Below are positions 19,037-34,978 of a DNA stretch of 64,000 bases, one piece after another. The stretch is taken from positions 2,046,001 through 2,110,000 of the forward strand of contig NZ_CP051625.1 of assembly GCF_012844345.1 (NCBI RefSeq), given 5' to 3'. The stretch's first letter is position 1; the number at the start of each line of letters is the position of its first letter. The notes beneath the pieces are model-generated. The model was not told the origin of the DNA. It worked only from the letters and a program-made list of their open reading frames with translations, and made no database searches. Source of the stretch: Pseudomonas sp. gcc21 (GTDB taxonomy: Bacteria > Pseudomonadota > Gammaproteobacteria > Pseudomonadales > Pseudomonadaceae). The translations under genes and the position numbers were made by a program.

Positions 19037-19903
19037 TTACTCTCCCGTTTCATCTTGAGCAGCCGGCTCGTGCCAGGCTACTGCCATGCTGTTGCTGTAA
19101 CGCAAATCAACCCGCGCTATCTGATCCCGCCGCTCTGACAACACGAGCTGGTCGATGGTCAGGAATCGCTTCATTTTTTCTACGACGTCATCGCGTCCTA
19201 GCAATATCTGGATCCCGTCCTGGGTGGTCAGGAACCAGCTACCGCGCTCGCGCAGTTCCAGCTCAGCTACACCGTGGCCGTAAGGCCGTAGCAGTCGGTT
19301 GAACTGCTGATAGTTCTGCATCACCCGCCGCTTGGCGCGCTCCGGCCCGGTCAGACGCGGCAATTCGTCGAAGCGGTCGATATGTTCAGGCGAGAAGGCC
19401 TCGCCGGCGTTATTCAGCAGGGCGGTATCGCCCCACCGCGCGACCGGCAATTGCTCGTCCAGATTGACTACCAGACGGTCAGGCCAAACCCGTTTTACCG
19501 ACGCTCCGGACACCCAGGACATGGCGTTGAGCTCGGCACTCAGCCCGTCGATATCGATGCCGAGAAAACTCTCGTCCAGATAGGGCTGGATAACCTGCTG
19601 CACCGCCTCGCGGTCGATGTATTGCAGATCCCCTTCGACGTTGATCACACTGATCGGCCGATCCGCTTGAGGCATCAGCTGGGTACCAAGCGCGTAAAGG
19701 CCGCCTGCGAGAACCAGCAACAGCACCGGCCACATCAGTTGCTGCAGGCGATCGCCCATTCCGGTCAGCCGGGGCCAACGCAGGTTCGGCCGAGACCACT
19801 TGCGTGGTGCGGGCGTCACGACGCGCACAGCACCACGAGCCGGGGACTGACGTCGCACCAGAGACTTGCTCGTACGCTGATCACGCACCATCAACCCCAA
19901 CAT
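19037..19903 (-). CDS. ftsQ: FtsQ, divisome bitopic membrane protein
   Basis: Part of the FtsQLB complex that controls septal peptidoglycan synthesis. A basic cytoplasmic part of about 60 residues precedes one membrane helix (LMWPVLLLVLAGGLYALG). The periplasmic POTRA domain begins ISVINVEGDLQYIDREAV and the FtsQ beta domain follows. The ATG at 19903 has GAGG about eight bases upstream and gives 288 residues, the Pseudomonas length; upstream codons overlap ddlB. It starts 10 bases past the ddlB stop. Confidence 0.95.
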   Translation of the reverse strand: MLGLMVRDQRTSKSLVRRQSPARGAVRVVTPAPRKWSRPNLRWPRLTGMGDRLQQLMWPVLLLVLAGGLYALGTQLMPQADRPISVINVEGDLQYIDREAVQQVIQPYLDESFLGIDIDGLSAELNAMSWVSGASVKRVWPDRLVVNLDEQLPVARWGDTALLNNAGEAFSPEHIDRFDELPRLTGPERAKRRVMQNYQQFNRLLRPYGHGVAELELRERGSWFLTTQDGIQILLGRDDVVEKMKRFLTIDQLVLSERRDQIARVDLRYSNSMAVAWHEPAAQDETGE

Positions 19904-19913
19904 GGTCCGGCCC

Positions 19914-22274
<2,361 letters not shown>

Positions 22275-22285
<11 letters not shown>

Positions 22286-23348
22286 GGGCGACCTCCAGGC
22301 AGGCGTTGATCACGTCTGCGGTTGCATTGGGTGCGGCCTGCTTGCGAGCGTTGTCTGCCATCTGTTGCAAAATCTCCGGATGGGTAAAGAGGTATTCCAT
22401 TCGTTCCGCCAGTAGTTCTTTGGTCAGCGTGGCCTGGGGCAGCAGCTCGGCCGCGCCATGGTCGGCCAGGAAACGCGCGTTTGCGCTCTGATGGTCGTCA
22501 ATCGCGTGGGGCAAGGGCACCAATAATGACGGGCGCCCTGCTGCTGCGAGTTCACATACGGTGAGCGCGCCGGAGCGGCATACCACCAGGTCAGCCCAGG
22601 CATAGGCTGCAGCCATGTCAGCGATGAATGGCTCGACCTTCGCCTCGACGCCCGCGCTCTTGTATGTCTCGCTGGTCAGCTCAATATGCAGCTTGCCGCA
22701 CTGGTGCCAGATTTCCGGACGCTTGGATGCATCCACCGCGCCCATCGCTTCGGGCAGCATGCGGTTGAGCGGCAACGCGCCAAGACTGCCGCCAAGTACC
22801 AGCAGGCGTGGACGACGCTGGCCGTCCCAGCTCATAGCCGGTACCTGAAAGATTTCTTCCCGCACGGGGTTACCGGTGCTGCGACGCTTGCTGTCGTTCG
22901 CAAAGCTGCCCGGAAAGCCTTCGCAGCGGCGGGCCGCGATGGTCGCCAACAGCCGGTTGGCTGTACCGACTACCGCGTTCTGCTCGTGAATGATCACAGG
23001 AATCCGCTTCATCCAGGCTGCCAATCCACCGGGACCGGTCACATAGCCACCGGCGCCCAGTACGAAGGCCGGCTGGACCGTACGAATCACTTGTAATGAT
23101 TGACGCAGTGCGCGAGTCAGACTCAGGGGCGCTTTCAAAAGATCGGCTTTGCTCTTGCCGCGCAGCCCCTGAATGTCGATGTAATGGATCGGGAAATCCG
23201 CCGCCGGCACCAGCTCACTTTCAATCCCGCGCCGCGTGCCCAGCCAGTGCACGTCATAGCCCTTGTCGCGCAGTAAACGCGCGCAGGCCAGCGCAGGGAA
23301 CACATGTCCTCCGGTGCCGCCAGCCATGACCAGAACGCTATTTTTCAT
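22275..23348 (-). CDS. murG: MurG, lipid II synthase glycosyltransferase
   Basis: Membrane-associated GT-B enzyme that transfers GlcNAc onto lipid I at the inner face of the membrane. [14 protein letters not shown] at the N-terminus is the glycine-rich lipid-binding loop, and [16 protein letters not shown] near the C-terminus is the UDP-GlcNAc-binding region. The ATG at 23348 ([11 protein letters not shown]) gives 357 residues and overlaps the ftsW stop by 11 bases. The upstream extension is Cys/Ala-rich and unlike the family. Confidence 0.96.
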
Positions 23349-24516
23349 TGCCGGCCTCCCGTAACGCCTGACGGCGCTCCCAGTCGATCCGCAGCAACAA
23401 GCCCAGGCAGATACAGCACACGACAAGCGAGCTGCCGCCATAACTCAGAAACGGAAGCGTCAAGCCCTTGGTCGGAAGCAGGCCTACGTTCACGCCCACA
23501 TTGATCAGGATCTGGCCGCACCACATGATGGCCAGGCCGTAGGCCAGATAAGCGGAGAACAGCCGACCCGCGCGCTCAGCCCACAAACCGATATAAAGGC
23601 TACGGACCGCCACGAATATCAACAGGCCAAAAGCGGCCAGCGCACCGATAAGGCCCATCTCTTCGGCCAGCACGGCGAAAACGAAATCGGTGTGTGCTTC
23701 GGGCAGATAGAACTGCTTCTGCACACTATTGCCCAGACCGGTGCCGAACCAACTGCCGCGGCCAAAAGCGATCAATGCCTGAGTAAGCTGGTAGCCGGTG
23801 CCGAACGGATCGGTCCAGGGGTCCAGAAAGCCCGTCAGACGCTGCAGACGATAGGGTTCAAATAACACCAGGAGCCCGCCAAGCGCGCCAAGAGCACCAA
23901 ACAGCAGCGTGAAGCGGAACAAGCCCACCCCTCCCAGGAACAGCATGCCAGTTGCAGCACCCATCAGGACAACGGTCGCACCGAAGTCCGGCTCGATGAC
24001 CAGCAGCCAGGCCATGGGGCCAAGCACCATGAATGGCTTGATGAACCCAAACCACTTCTCCTTGACCTCTTTCTGGCGCTGCACCAGATACCCGGCCAGA
24101 AATACCACTGCAAACAGCTTCGCCAGCTCGGAGGGCTGAATATTGATCGGGCCGACCGCAATCCAGCGCCAGCTGCCGTTAACCTCACGACCGATACCGG
24201 GAATCAACACCGCAATCAGCAAGCCGAAGCCGACGAACAACAGTGGAAAGCGGAACTGCTGCCAAAGATTCACCGGAATCGACAGCACGACGACCAGCGC
24301 GCCGATAGCGATCGCCAGATAGATCAGCTGGCGGATCATGTAGAACAACGGGTTACCCAGCTGACCGGCGGCGACTTCCATCGATGACGAGGTGACCATC
24401 ACCACACCCAGGCCCAACAGGCACAGCGCGGCTACCAAAAGCGGCATATCCATATCGAAACGCCGCTCACCCAGGAGCGGTGCGGCGGAACGCTGTAACA
24501 CATCAGTCAAGATCAT
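23338..24516 (-). CDS. ftsW: FtsW, septal SEDS glycosyltransferase
   Basis: Polytopic membrane enzyme that polymerises lipid II at the septum together with FtsI. About ten membrane segments are visible. Conserved SEDS blocks include GSWRWIAVGPINIQPSELAK, IEPDFGATVVL (with the catalytic-region Asp) and GLTLPFLSYGGSS. 392 residues. It starts inside the end of murD (14-base overlap). Confidence 0.96.
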   Translation of the reverse strand: MILTDVLQRSAAPLLGERRFDMDMPLLVAALCLLGLGVVMVTSSSMEVAAGQLGNPLFYMIRQLIYLAIAIGALVVVLSIPVNLWQQFRFPLLFVGFGLLIAVLIPGIGREVNGSWRWIAVGPINIQPSELAKLFAVVFLAGYLVQRQKEVKEKWFGFIKPFMVLGPMAWLLVIEPDFGATVVLMGAATGMLFLGGVGLFRFTLLFGALGALGGLLVLFEPYRLQRLTGFLDPWTDPFGTGYQLTQALIAFGRGSWFGTGLGNSVQKQFYLPEAHTDFVFAVLAEEMGLIGALAAFGLLIFVAVRSLYIGLWAERAGRLFSAYLAYGLAIMWCGQILINVGVNVGLLPTKGLTLPFLSYGGSSLVVCCICLGLLLRIDWERRQALREAGNEK

Positions 24517-25861
24517 GTGTCAGCCTCCCTACCGCTTCGGCGAACAAGCGTCCGCGCTCTTCGAAGTTCTTGAACATATCCAGGCTGGCGCAGGCTGGCG
24601 ACAACAGGACCGCATCACCCGGCTGTGCCACGTCGGCGGCGGCTGTTACGGCCTGCTCGATCGAATCAACGCGGATGACTGGTACGACGTTGCCCAGCGC
24701 CTGAACCAGCTCAGCTGCATCGCGGCCCAGCAATACGGCGGCCCGACAATATCGGCTGACTGGCTCGCGTAGCGGTGTGAAATCGGCACCCTTGCCGTCG
24801 CCGCCCGCAATCAACACCTGTTTACCTTGCAGGTCCGCACCGAAACCCTCGATCGCAGCGAGCGCGGCTCCCACGTTGGTAGCCTTGGAATCATCGTAAT
24901 AATCAACGTCAGCATGTTTGCCGACCCACTGACACCGATGCGGCAAACCGGTGAAACTACGCAGCGCATCCAGCATGGCCGGGAACGGCAGCCCGGCAGC
25001 ATGACCCAGCGCCAGCGCGGCCAGCGCGTTCGACTGATTATGCGCGCCGCGGATCTTTAGCTCGGCAACCGGCATCAGTGCCTTGAATTCGAAGGCGAGC
25101 CAGGTTTCGCCGCCCTCTTCGATCAAACCGAAGCCTTTGAAATCGGGGCGTGACAGGCCAAAGGTCCATTGCGGTAATTGATCAGCCACCAGCGGCCGGG
25201 AAAGCAGGTCGTCGCGGTTGATGACTACCTGACGCGCGCCGCTGAAAATCCGGTGTTTGGCCTGATGATAAGCAGCCAGGTTGGCATAGCGGTCCATATG
25301 GTCTTCGCTGACGTTGAGGACCGTTGCCACTTCGGCATTGAGCCGCTCGGTAGTTTCCAGCTGAAAGCTTGATAGCTCGATCACATAAAGACCAGCGTGT
25401 TGGTCAAGCAAGTCCAGCGCAGGCTTGCCGAGGTTGCCGCCGACTGCCACGCGGATCCCGGCGGCGCGCGCCATCTCACCAACCAGGGTGGTCACTGTGC
25501 TTTTGGCGTTCGAGCCGGTGATCGCAATGATCGGCGCCTTCGCCTCGCGGGCGAATAATTCAATATCGCCCACCAACTTGACGCCAGCCTCGCGCGCCTG
25601 CTGCAACGCCGGCGTCGACAGCGCTATACCCGGGCTGACAACCAACTCCGCAGCCGAGCACAGCACGTCCGCATCCAGCTCACCGAGATAGAGATCCGCC
25701 ATCGGCGCAAAACGCTTCAGCTGATCCAGGCCCGGCGGATGTTGACGGGTATCCGCCACGCCGAATGGCATCCCACGGCCGGCCAGAAAACGGGCGACCG
25801 AGAGCCCGGTGCTGCCGAGCCCGACGATGATCCGTTTCTTGTCCGTGGTTATCAATGACAC
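24503..25861 (-). CDS. murD: MurD, UDP-MurNAc-L-Ala--D-Glu ligase
   Basis: Adds D-glutamate to the growing stem peptide. IIVGLGSTGLSVARFL is the N-terminal UDP-binding fold and GSNAKSTV at about residues 116-123 is the ATP loop (the family usually has GTNGKST; N-A at these positions is seen in Pseudomonas). YDDSKATNVGAALAA is the later conserved block. 452 residues. It starts 10 bases after mraY. Confidence 0.96.
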   Translation of the reverse strand: MSLITTDKKRIIVGLGSTGLSVARFLAGRGMPFGVADTRQHPPGLDQLKRFAPMADLYLGELDADVLCSAAELVVSPGIALSTPALQQAREAGVKLVGDIELFAREAKAPIIAITGSNAKSTVTTLVGEMARAAGIRVAVGGNLGKPALDLLDQHAGLYVIELSSFQLETTERLNAEVATVLNVSEDHMDRYANLAAYHQAKHRIFSGARQVVINRDDLLSRPLVADQLPQWTFGLSRPDFKGFGLIEEGGETWLAFEFKALMPVAELKIRGAHNQSNALAALALGHAAGLPFPAMLDALRSFTGLPHRCQWVGKHADVDYYDDSKATNVGAALAAIEGFGADLQGKQVLIAGGDGKGADFTPLREPVSRYCRAAVLLGRDAAELVQALGNVVPVIRVDSIEQAVTAAADVAQPGDAVLLSPACASLDMFKNFEERGRLFAEAVGRLTHDLD

Positions 25862-25871
25862 AGTTTCTTCC

Positions 25872-26954
25872 TCAGCGCAGCTTCAGGGTGGCCAGTCCGA
25901 TCAGCACCAGCACGACGGTGATGATCCAGAAACGCACAATGACCCGGGGTTCGGGCCAACCCTTCAATTCGAAATGGTGGTGAATGGGCGCCATGCGAAA
26001 CACCCGTCTACCGGTCAGCTTGAATGAAGCGACCTGCACAATGACCGAAAGCGTTTCGACGACGAAAATGCCGCCCATGATGAACAGTACGATTTCCTGG
26101 CGAACGATCACGGCGATCACGCCCAGTGCGGCACCGAGAGCCAGCGCGCCCACATCGCCCATAAATACCTGGGCGGGATAAGTGTTAAACCAGAGAAATC
26201 CGAGTCCGGCGCCAATCAGCGCACCGCAGAATATGACCAGTTCGCCAGCGCCGGGCACATGCGGAATCAGCAGGTATTCAGCGAAACGAACGTTGCCGGA
26301 GAGATAAGCGAAAATGCCCAGCGCACCGCCGACCATCACCGTCGGCATGATTGCCAGACCATCAAGCCCGTCGGTCAGGTTGACCGCGTTGCTCGAGCCG
26401 ACGATTACGAAATAGGTCAAAACGATGAAGCCGAGTCCCAGCTGGAACTCGACATGCTTGAAGAACGGCACGATCAACGTCGTTTCGATCGGCGTCTTTG
26501 CGGTCAGATAAAGAATCACTGCGGCAACCAGACCGAACACTGACTGCCAGAAATACTTCCAGCGCGACGGCAGGCCGCGGGAGTTCTTCTCCACGACCTT
26601 GCGGTAATCATCCACCCAACCGATCGCACCAAACGACAGTGTGACGCCAAGGACAACCCACACATAGATGTTGCGCAGATCTGCCCATAATAACGTGGCG
26701 ATTGCGATAGCGATCAATATCAATGCGCCGCCCATGGTCGGCGTGCCGGCCTTGGACAGGTGCGACTGCGGGCCATCATTACGTACGGACTGACCAATCT
26801 GCCGGAAGCTCAGTGAACGGATCATCCACGGACCAACAAACAGCGCGAGACCGAGCGCGGTAAGCACGCCCAGAATCGCCCGCAGTGACAGGTACTGAAA
26901 TACCGAGAAACCGGTATGAAATTGCTGCAGGTATTGGGCAAGTAAAAGCAGCAT
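25872..26954 (-). CDS. mraY: MraY, phospho-MurNAc-pentapeptide translocase
   Basis: Integral membrane enzyme that makes lipid I by moving phospho-MurNAc-pentapeptide to undecaprenyl phosphate. About ten membrane helices are present. [17 protein letters not shown] (catalytic Asp) and [14 protein letters not shown] (the HHH motif) are clear. 360 residues. Its start overlaps the murF stop by one base. Confidence 0.97.
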   Translation of the reverse strand: MLLLLAQYLQQFHTGFSVFQYLSLRAILGVLTALGLALFVGPWMIRSLSFRQIGQSVRNDGPQSHLSKAGTPTMGGALILIAIAIATLLWADLRNIYVWVVLGVTLSFGAIGWVDDYRKVVEKNSRGLPSRWKYFWQSVFGLVAAVILYLTAKTPIETTLIVPFFKHVEFQLGLGFIVLTYFVIVGSSNAVNLTDGLDGLAIMPTVMVGGALGIFAYLSGNVRFAEYLLIPHVPGAGELVIFCGALIGAGLGFLWFNTYPAQVFMGDVGALALGAALGVIAVIVRQEIVLFIMGGIFVVETLSVIVQVASFKLTGRRVFRMAPIHHHFELKGWPEPRVIVRFWIITVVLVLIGLATLKLR

Positions 26955-28328
26955 TAGCCGACCTTCCTGTCGTTATCGTCATCCAGAGTGGCGACCAGAC
27001 CTGCTACCACCTCCTCCATTCCTGCGCTGCGCGACCCCTTGACCAGGACGCGAACATCCGGGCCAAGCTGCGCTTTCAGCGCTTCGATCAGTTCTTTTTT
27101 GCTCGCGAAAACAAACGCGCCTTCACCAAACCGGTCAGCCGCCAGAGCCGACAGGCGGCCCACGGCGTACAGCGCCTCGATACCCTGTTGACGAGCGTGC
27201 TCACCTACTTCCTGATGGGAATCGCTTTCCCACTCACCGAGCTCCGCCATATCACCCAGCACCAGAATGCGGCGGCCATCGAAACAGGCGAGCAGATCAA
27301 TCGCAGCCTTTACCGAAGCCGGGCTGGCGTTATAGCTATCGTCGATGACAATGGATCCAGCAAACCCTTTCCGGCTGGCAGCGCGACCCGACATCGGTTG
27401 CACACTGGCCAATCCGCTGCGGATGTACTCAAGTTCAACATCCAGCGCCAGGGCGGCACCCGTGGCGGCCAGCGCATTGGCAACGTTGTGCTCACCGAGC
27501 AGATTCAACTGGACGCTGACTTCGCCTTTAGGCGTGACCAGCCTGAAGCCCGGGCAGCCCCGCTCATCAAGCTTGATTGACTCCGCGCGCACCTCAGCTG
27601 TCGGGTTCTTGAGGCTGAACACGTAGCTTTTGCGCTTGCCCAGCAGCTGGTACCAGCTCTCAAACCAAGGGCTATCCAGGTTGATAACGGCCTTACCCTT
27701 GGTGCTGAGGCAGCTGAAAATCTCGCCCTTGGCCTTGGCGATATTGTCCAGACTGCCGAAGCGCCCGACATGGGCATTGCCTGCATTGGTCAACACGCTA
27801 ACCGTTGGCTTGGCGATTTCCATGCTGTACGCGATATCGCCACGAGCAGCAGCGCCCATCTCGATCACGGCATAGCGGTGCTCATTGCTCAGGCCGAGCA
27901 ACGTCATGGGAACACCGATTTCATTATTCAGGTTGCCCTGGGTTGCCAGCACCGGGCCAAGCGGTCGCAGAATCGCAGCGACCATTTCTTTTACGGTTGT
28001 CTTGCCGCTGGAGCCGGTAATTGCAACCAACGGACCGCTGTAGGCTGCCCGGGCAAGGCCGGCCAACTGCCCCAGCGCGCGCAGGCTGTCATGCACCAGC
28101 AGCTGCGGGAGCGGATCTTCAACGAGATACTCGACCATCGCGCAGGTTGCGCCACGTGCGCGAGCGTCGGCCAGGTGATCGTGTCCATTGGTGCGCGTTC
28201 CGGCAAGCGCGACGAACAAGCCACCCGGCTGGATCGCGCGGCTATCAAAGGCAACGCTGTCAAACTCGGCGTCAACGCCCTTCAACGTTGCAGCGAGAGG
28301 GCTGACCAGATCGGACAGGCGCATGGCT

Positions 28329-28336
<8 letters not shown>
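26954..28336 (-). CDS. murF: MurF, D-Ala-D-Ala adding enzyme
   Basis: Adds the D-Ala-D-Ala dipeptide made by DdlB to UDP-MurNAc-tripeptide. The ATP loop [13 protein letters not shown] is at about residues 108-120, and [15 protein letters not shown] is the conserved C-terminal block. The ATG at 28336 ([10 protein letters not shown]) matches the Pseudomonas start and overlaps murE by eight bases; the 16 codons upstream are not family-like. 460 residues. Confidence 0.95.
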
Positions 28337-31832
<3,496 letters not shown>

Positions 31833-31833
<1 letters not shown>

Positions 31834-32771
31834 CAGCGTTTCTCCGCGATTCGCAGCATGGCACTGCGCGCACGTGGATTACCCGCGACTTCCTCAGCCG
31901 AAGGTTTGATGGCTTTGCCGATCAGGTTGATGCTGACCGGGATATCGATTTCACGTATGGGCAGCCCGCGGGGAATGGGCGCACCCTTGGCCTCGCGGCG
32001 CATGAACTGCTTGACCAGACGATCTTCCAGCGAGTGGAAGCTGATCACCACCAGGCGGCCGCCTGGCGCCAACACATCAAGCGCAGCCTTGAGCCCGTCA
32101 GCCAGGTCCTCCAGCTCGCGGTTGATGAAAATACGGATACCCTGGAAAGCGCGTGTCGCCGGGTGCTTGTGTTTCTCCCAGGCAGGATTGGCTTCCTTGA
32201 TGACTTCCGCCAGATCGGCAGTGCGAGTAAAGGGTTGCTCGGCGCGGCGCATGACGATGGCGCGCGCCATCCGCCGGGCGAAACGCTCTTCGCCGTATTC
32301 CTTCAGAACAGTGGCGATATCCGCTTCTTCTGCGCTGTTGATCCACTCAGCTGCGCTTTGTCCCTGAGCGGGATCCATGCGCATATCCAGCGGGCCATCA
32401 TTCAGAAAACTGAAGCCGCGCTCGGCATCATCGAGCTGGGGCGAGGACACACCCAGATCCAGTAACACACCGTTGACCTGGCCGTGCAAACCAAGCTGCC
32501 GCAGCTCTTCAGCCATATCGGCAAAGCTGCGGCGTACAACGACAAAGCGGCCGTCATCGGCCGCCAGTTGAGTTCCGACCCGAATTGCCTCCGGGTCCTT
32601 ATCAAAACCGATGAGCCGTCCGACTTTGGAAAGTCTGGATAGAATGGCTCTACTATGCCCTCCTCGGCCAAATGTGCCGTCCACGTACAAGCCGTCCGGC
32701 TGCACCGCCAGGCCCTTGAGCGCTTCGTCAAGCAGGACACTTATATGCTGGAACACGGGAGACTGACTCAT
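31833..32771 (-). CDS. rsmH: RsmH (MraW), 16S rRNA m4C1402 methyltransferase
   Basis: SAM-dependent N4-methyltransferase acting on C1402 of 16S r[13 protein letters not shown] at the N-terminus, [14 protein letters not shown] (SAM loop), [20 protein letters not shown] and [16 protein letters not shown] are the family blocks. 312 residues. It overlaps mraZ by four bases. RsmI at 33971 modifies the same nucleotide on the ribose. Confidence 0.97.
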
Positions 32772-33220
32772 AGGCTCAACGACTGCAGTTCAACCGGCAA
32801 TTCGCCAGCATCCTGCACCTCAAGATAGGCTTCGGTCGTCGCGTTCCACTCGTCCTCGCTCCACAATTCGAATTTGTTCAGCTGACCTACCAGCATGACT
32901 TTCTTATCGAGACCGGCGTGCTCGCGCAGTAATGGCGGCACCACGAAACGGCCGTTACCGTCCAGCTCGATCTCGTTAGCGTTACCAATCAACAACCGGT
33001 TCAGCCGTTTTACTGCAGGGTTCATATTGGGGGCCTTCTTTAACTGCTGTTCTACTAGTTCCCATTCCTGCAGCGGATAGATCCACAGGCAACGCTCTTC
33101 GAGGGCAATCGTCGCTATCAAGTGGCCACCGCAGGACTCAAGCAGCCGATCGCGATACCGAGCCGGCATGGCGAGGCGCCCTTTAGCGTCCAGATTGATG
33201 GCACTCGTTCCTCGAAACAC
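32768..33220 (-). CDS. mraZ: MraZ, transcriptional regulator of the dcw cluster
   Basis: AbrB-like DNA-binding protein, first gene of the dcw operon. It has the two MraZ repeats, each with a DxxxR core: [15 protein letters not shown] at about residues 9-23 and [16 protein letters not shown] at about 85-100. 150 residues. In other bacteria MraZ forms a ring that binds TGGG-type direct repeats spaced 10 bases apart upstream of itself; such repeats are present at 33253-33287. Confidence 0.96.
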   Translation of the reverse strand: MFRGTSAINLDAKGRLAMPARYRDRLLESCGGHLIATIALEERCLWIYPLQEWELVEQQLKKAPNMNPAVKRLNRLLIGNANEIELDGNGRFVVPPLLREHAGLDKKVMLVGQLNKFELWSEDEWNATTEAYLEVQDAGELPVELQSLSL

Positions 33221-33252
33221 GCTCCTGCTACCCCCACTGAATGGCTATCCCT

Positions 33253-33287
33253 GCCAAAAAATCCCACTTTCGTCCACATCACACCAC
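33253..33287 (-). promoter_or_regulatory. MraZ boxes (operator of the dcw operon)
   Basis: On the minus strand GTGGT (33283-33287), GTGGA (33273-33277) and GTGGG (33263-33267) are spaced exactly 10 bases apart, followed by a degenerate TTGGC at 33253-33257. This is the layout of MraZ recognition repeats. They lie just downstream of the predicted transcription start, where binding would block the promoter. Confidence 0.75.
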
Positions 33288-33295
33288 TTCGGCAC

Positions 33296-33324
33296 ACTAT
33301 AGGAATGCGCCAATAGACCGTCAA
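33296..33324 (-). promoter_or_regulatory. Promoter of the dcw operon (Pmra)
   Basis: TTGACG (33319-33324) and TATAGT (33296-33301) on the minus strand are separated by exactly 17 bases, close to the sigma-70 consensus. Transcription would begin near 33289, about 70 bases before mraZ, with the MraZ boxes in the 5' leader. Confidence 0.8.
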
Positions 33325-33517
33325 GTGAGCATTTCACTGAAACGCCTTTAATGACGAAGGGTTAGCAAAAAAGCGGGGCAATACTGTGGTATACGGGGAC
33401 GTGAGCGCCAGACAAAATATTGACGTCTCAAGCAGATATGACTGGAACTTAATGTGAACTATTACCAGGGATTATTTTTTGATCAGAAAAGAGAATGCGA
33501 TAGGCGGGGAAAAAATA
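33325..33517. other. Spacer between rnpB and the dcw promoter
   Basis: No gene is seen. On the minus strand the end next to rnpB continues as TTATTTTTT, which could serve as the rnpB terminator tail; the rest is AT-rich with no clear structure. Confidence 0.5.
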
Positions 33518-33862
33518 AGAGTTGGCCTGTAAGCCGGGTTCTGTCGAGGACAGTCATTCCTCTACGACAGCCATCACTGACTGCCTCTAGCAACCTACCC
33601 GAACCCAGTGCGGGCCGCACCAACGGGTTCCTATTTGGTCTTGCTCCGAGCGGGGTTTACCTAGCCACAGACTGTTACCAGCTGTGCGGTGCGCTCTTAC
33701 CGCACCATTTCAACCTTACCGGCGCTTGCGCGCTTAGGCGGTATATTTTCTGCTGCACTTTCCGTAGGCTCGCGCCCCCCAGGTGTTACCTGGCACTCTG
33801 CCCTATGGAGCCCGGACTTTCCTCCCTACCGCAAGCGGTACGGCGACTGTCCAGCCAACTCT
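33518..33862 (-). ncRNA. rnpB: RNase P RNA (bacterial class A)
   Basis: Catalytic RNA of RNase P, which matures tRNA 5' ends. On the minus strand the molecule begins AGAGTTGGCTGGACAGTCGC and ends with CCAACTCT, so the two ends pair as helix P1. The conserved core GAGGAAAGTCCGGGCTCC lies near the 5' end, and the region near the 3' end contains CAGAACCCGGCTTACAGGCC. About 345 nucleotides is normal for the group. Placement between mraZ and rsmI agrees with Pseudomonas. Confidence 0.96.
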
Positions 33863-33868
33863 TGGACG

Positions 33869-33898
33869 CAAGGTTAGCGAGCTTCCTCAGGATGAGCA
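33869..33898 (-). promoter_or_regulatory. Possible rnpB promoter
   Basis: On the minus strand TTGCTC and TAACCT are spaced 17 bases apart and end about seven bases before the first nucleotide of RNase P RNA. The -10 box is a weak match, so this is tentative. Confidence 0.35.
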
Positions 33899-33910
33899 AG
33901 CACTCTTTGC

Positions 33911-33930
33911 AACGCTCTATAATGAGCGTT
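33911..33930. repeat. Palindrome with TATAAT loop between rnpB and rsmI
   Basis: AACGCTC (33911-33917) and GAGCGTT (33924-33930) form a perfect seven-pair stem with TATAAT in the loop. It lies 41 bases after the rsmI stop on the minus strand. It could be a weak rsmI terminator or a protein-binding palindrome. Confidence 0.5.
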
Positions 33931-33970
33931 TCCGAAAGACGGACCAATTAGCCGGCAGCACGAACGCGAC

Positions 33971-34825
33971 TCATGCCTTGCCGGTTTTTTCCAGCGCGAT
34001 CTGATACAGGCGGTTTTTCTTCACGCCGGTCAACTGAGCAGCAAGGGACGACGCCTGCTTCACCGGCAACTCGGTCAGCAGAATATCCAGCACACGTTCA
34101 GCCTCCGGGTCCAGCCCGTCTCCTTCCGGCAGCGCCGGCATGCCTTCGACCACCAGCACACATTCGCCGCGCTGCTGATCGGAGTCACTACGTACCCAAC
34201 CAACCAACTCGGCAAGCGGCGCGCCCTTGATTGTCTCAAAGGTTTTGGTCAGCTCCCGGGCAAGCACTACATGCCGTTCAGGCCCGAGCAGAGCCAGCAT
34301 ATCCTCAAGGCACTCGAGCAGCCGATGCGGCGCCTCGTAAACCATCCAGGTGCGGGGCTCGGCCGCCAGCGCCTGGATACGGGCCCGCCGCCCATGGGAT
34401 TTGGCTGGCAAAAATCCTTCGAAGGCGAATCTGTCCGAGGGCAAACCGGCTGCACTGAGAGCTGCGATCAACGCGCAAGCGCCTGGAACCGGGCACACTC
34501 GAATACCGGCTTCGCGCGCCTGACGCACAAGATGGTAGCCAGGGTCGGAAATCAACGGCGTCCCCGCGTCTGAAATGAGCGCCATGTCTTCACCCGCACA
34601 CATCCGCTCGATCAAGCGCTGACTTTTATCGCGCTCATTGTGGTCGTGGCAGGCGGTAGTCGGGGTGGTTACCCCAAAATGCTGCAGCAACCGGGCGCTG
34701 TGCCGGGTGTCTTCAGCGGCGATCAGCTGCACAGTACGCAGCACCTCCAATGCTCTAGGCGTAAGGTCCTGCAGATTGCCAATCGGCGTTGCGACAATGT
34801 ACAGGGTTCCGGCGCTGGCGGACAT
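33971..34825 (-). CDS. rsmI: RsmI, 16S rRNA 2'-O-ribose C1402 methyltransferase
   Basis: Tetrapyrrole-methylase-fold enzyme that methylates the ribose of C1402 in 16S r[22 protein letters not shown] at the N-terminus, [23 protein letters not shown] and the [16 protein letters not shown] region are family blocks. The ATG at 34825 ([14 protein letters not shown]) has AGGTAA just upstream; a start at 34858 adds 11 Pro/Ser residues and is less likely. 284 residues. It diverges from lpoA across 153 bases. Confidence 0.95.
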   Translation of the reverse strand: MSASAGTLYIVATPIGNLQDLTPRALEVLRTVQLIAAEDTRHSARLLQHFGVTTPTTACHDHNERDKSQRLIERMCAGEDMALISDAGTPLISDPGYHLVRQAREAGIRVCPVPGACALIAALSAAGLPSDRFAFEGFLPAKSHGRRARIQALAAEPRTWMVYEAPHRLLECLEDMLALLGPERHVVLARELTKTFETIKGAPLAELVGWVRSDSDQQRGECVLVVEGMPALPEGDGLDPEAERVLDILLTELPVKQASSLAAQLTGVKKNRLYQIALEKTGKA

Positions 34826-34978
34826 ATCATTACCTGAAGACGGGACTGGAACCGGCATTGTACAGGACGTGAGCAGGTTCCCGCGAAGCGCATGGCGGTC
34901 ACCCCGCCCCTTGGTTACAATGACTGCCTCACAGTTACGGAGCCTTGTCAGCGAGGCTCACCGTGTAAGGATTGCCTG

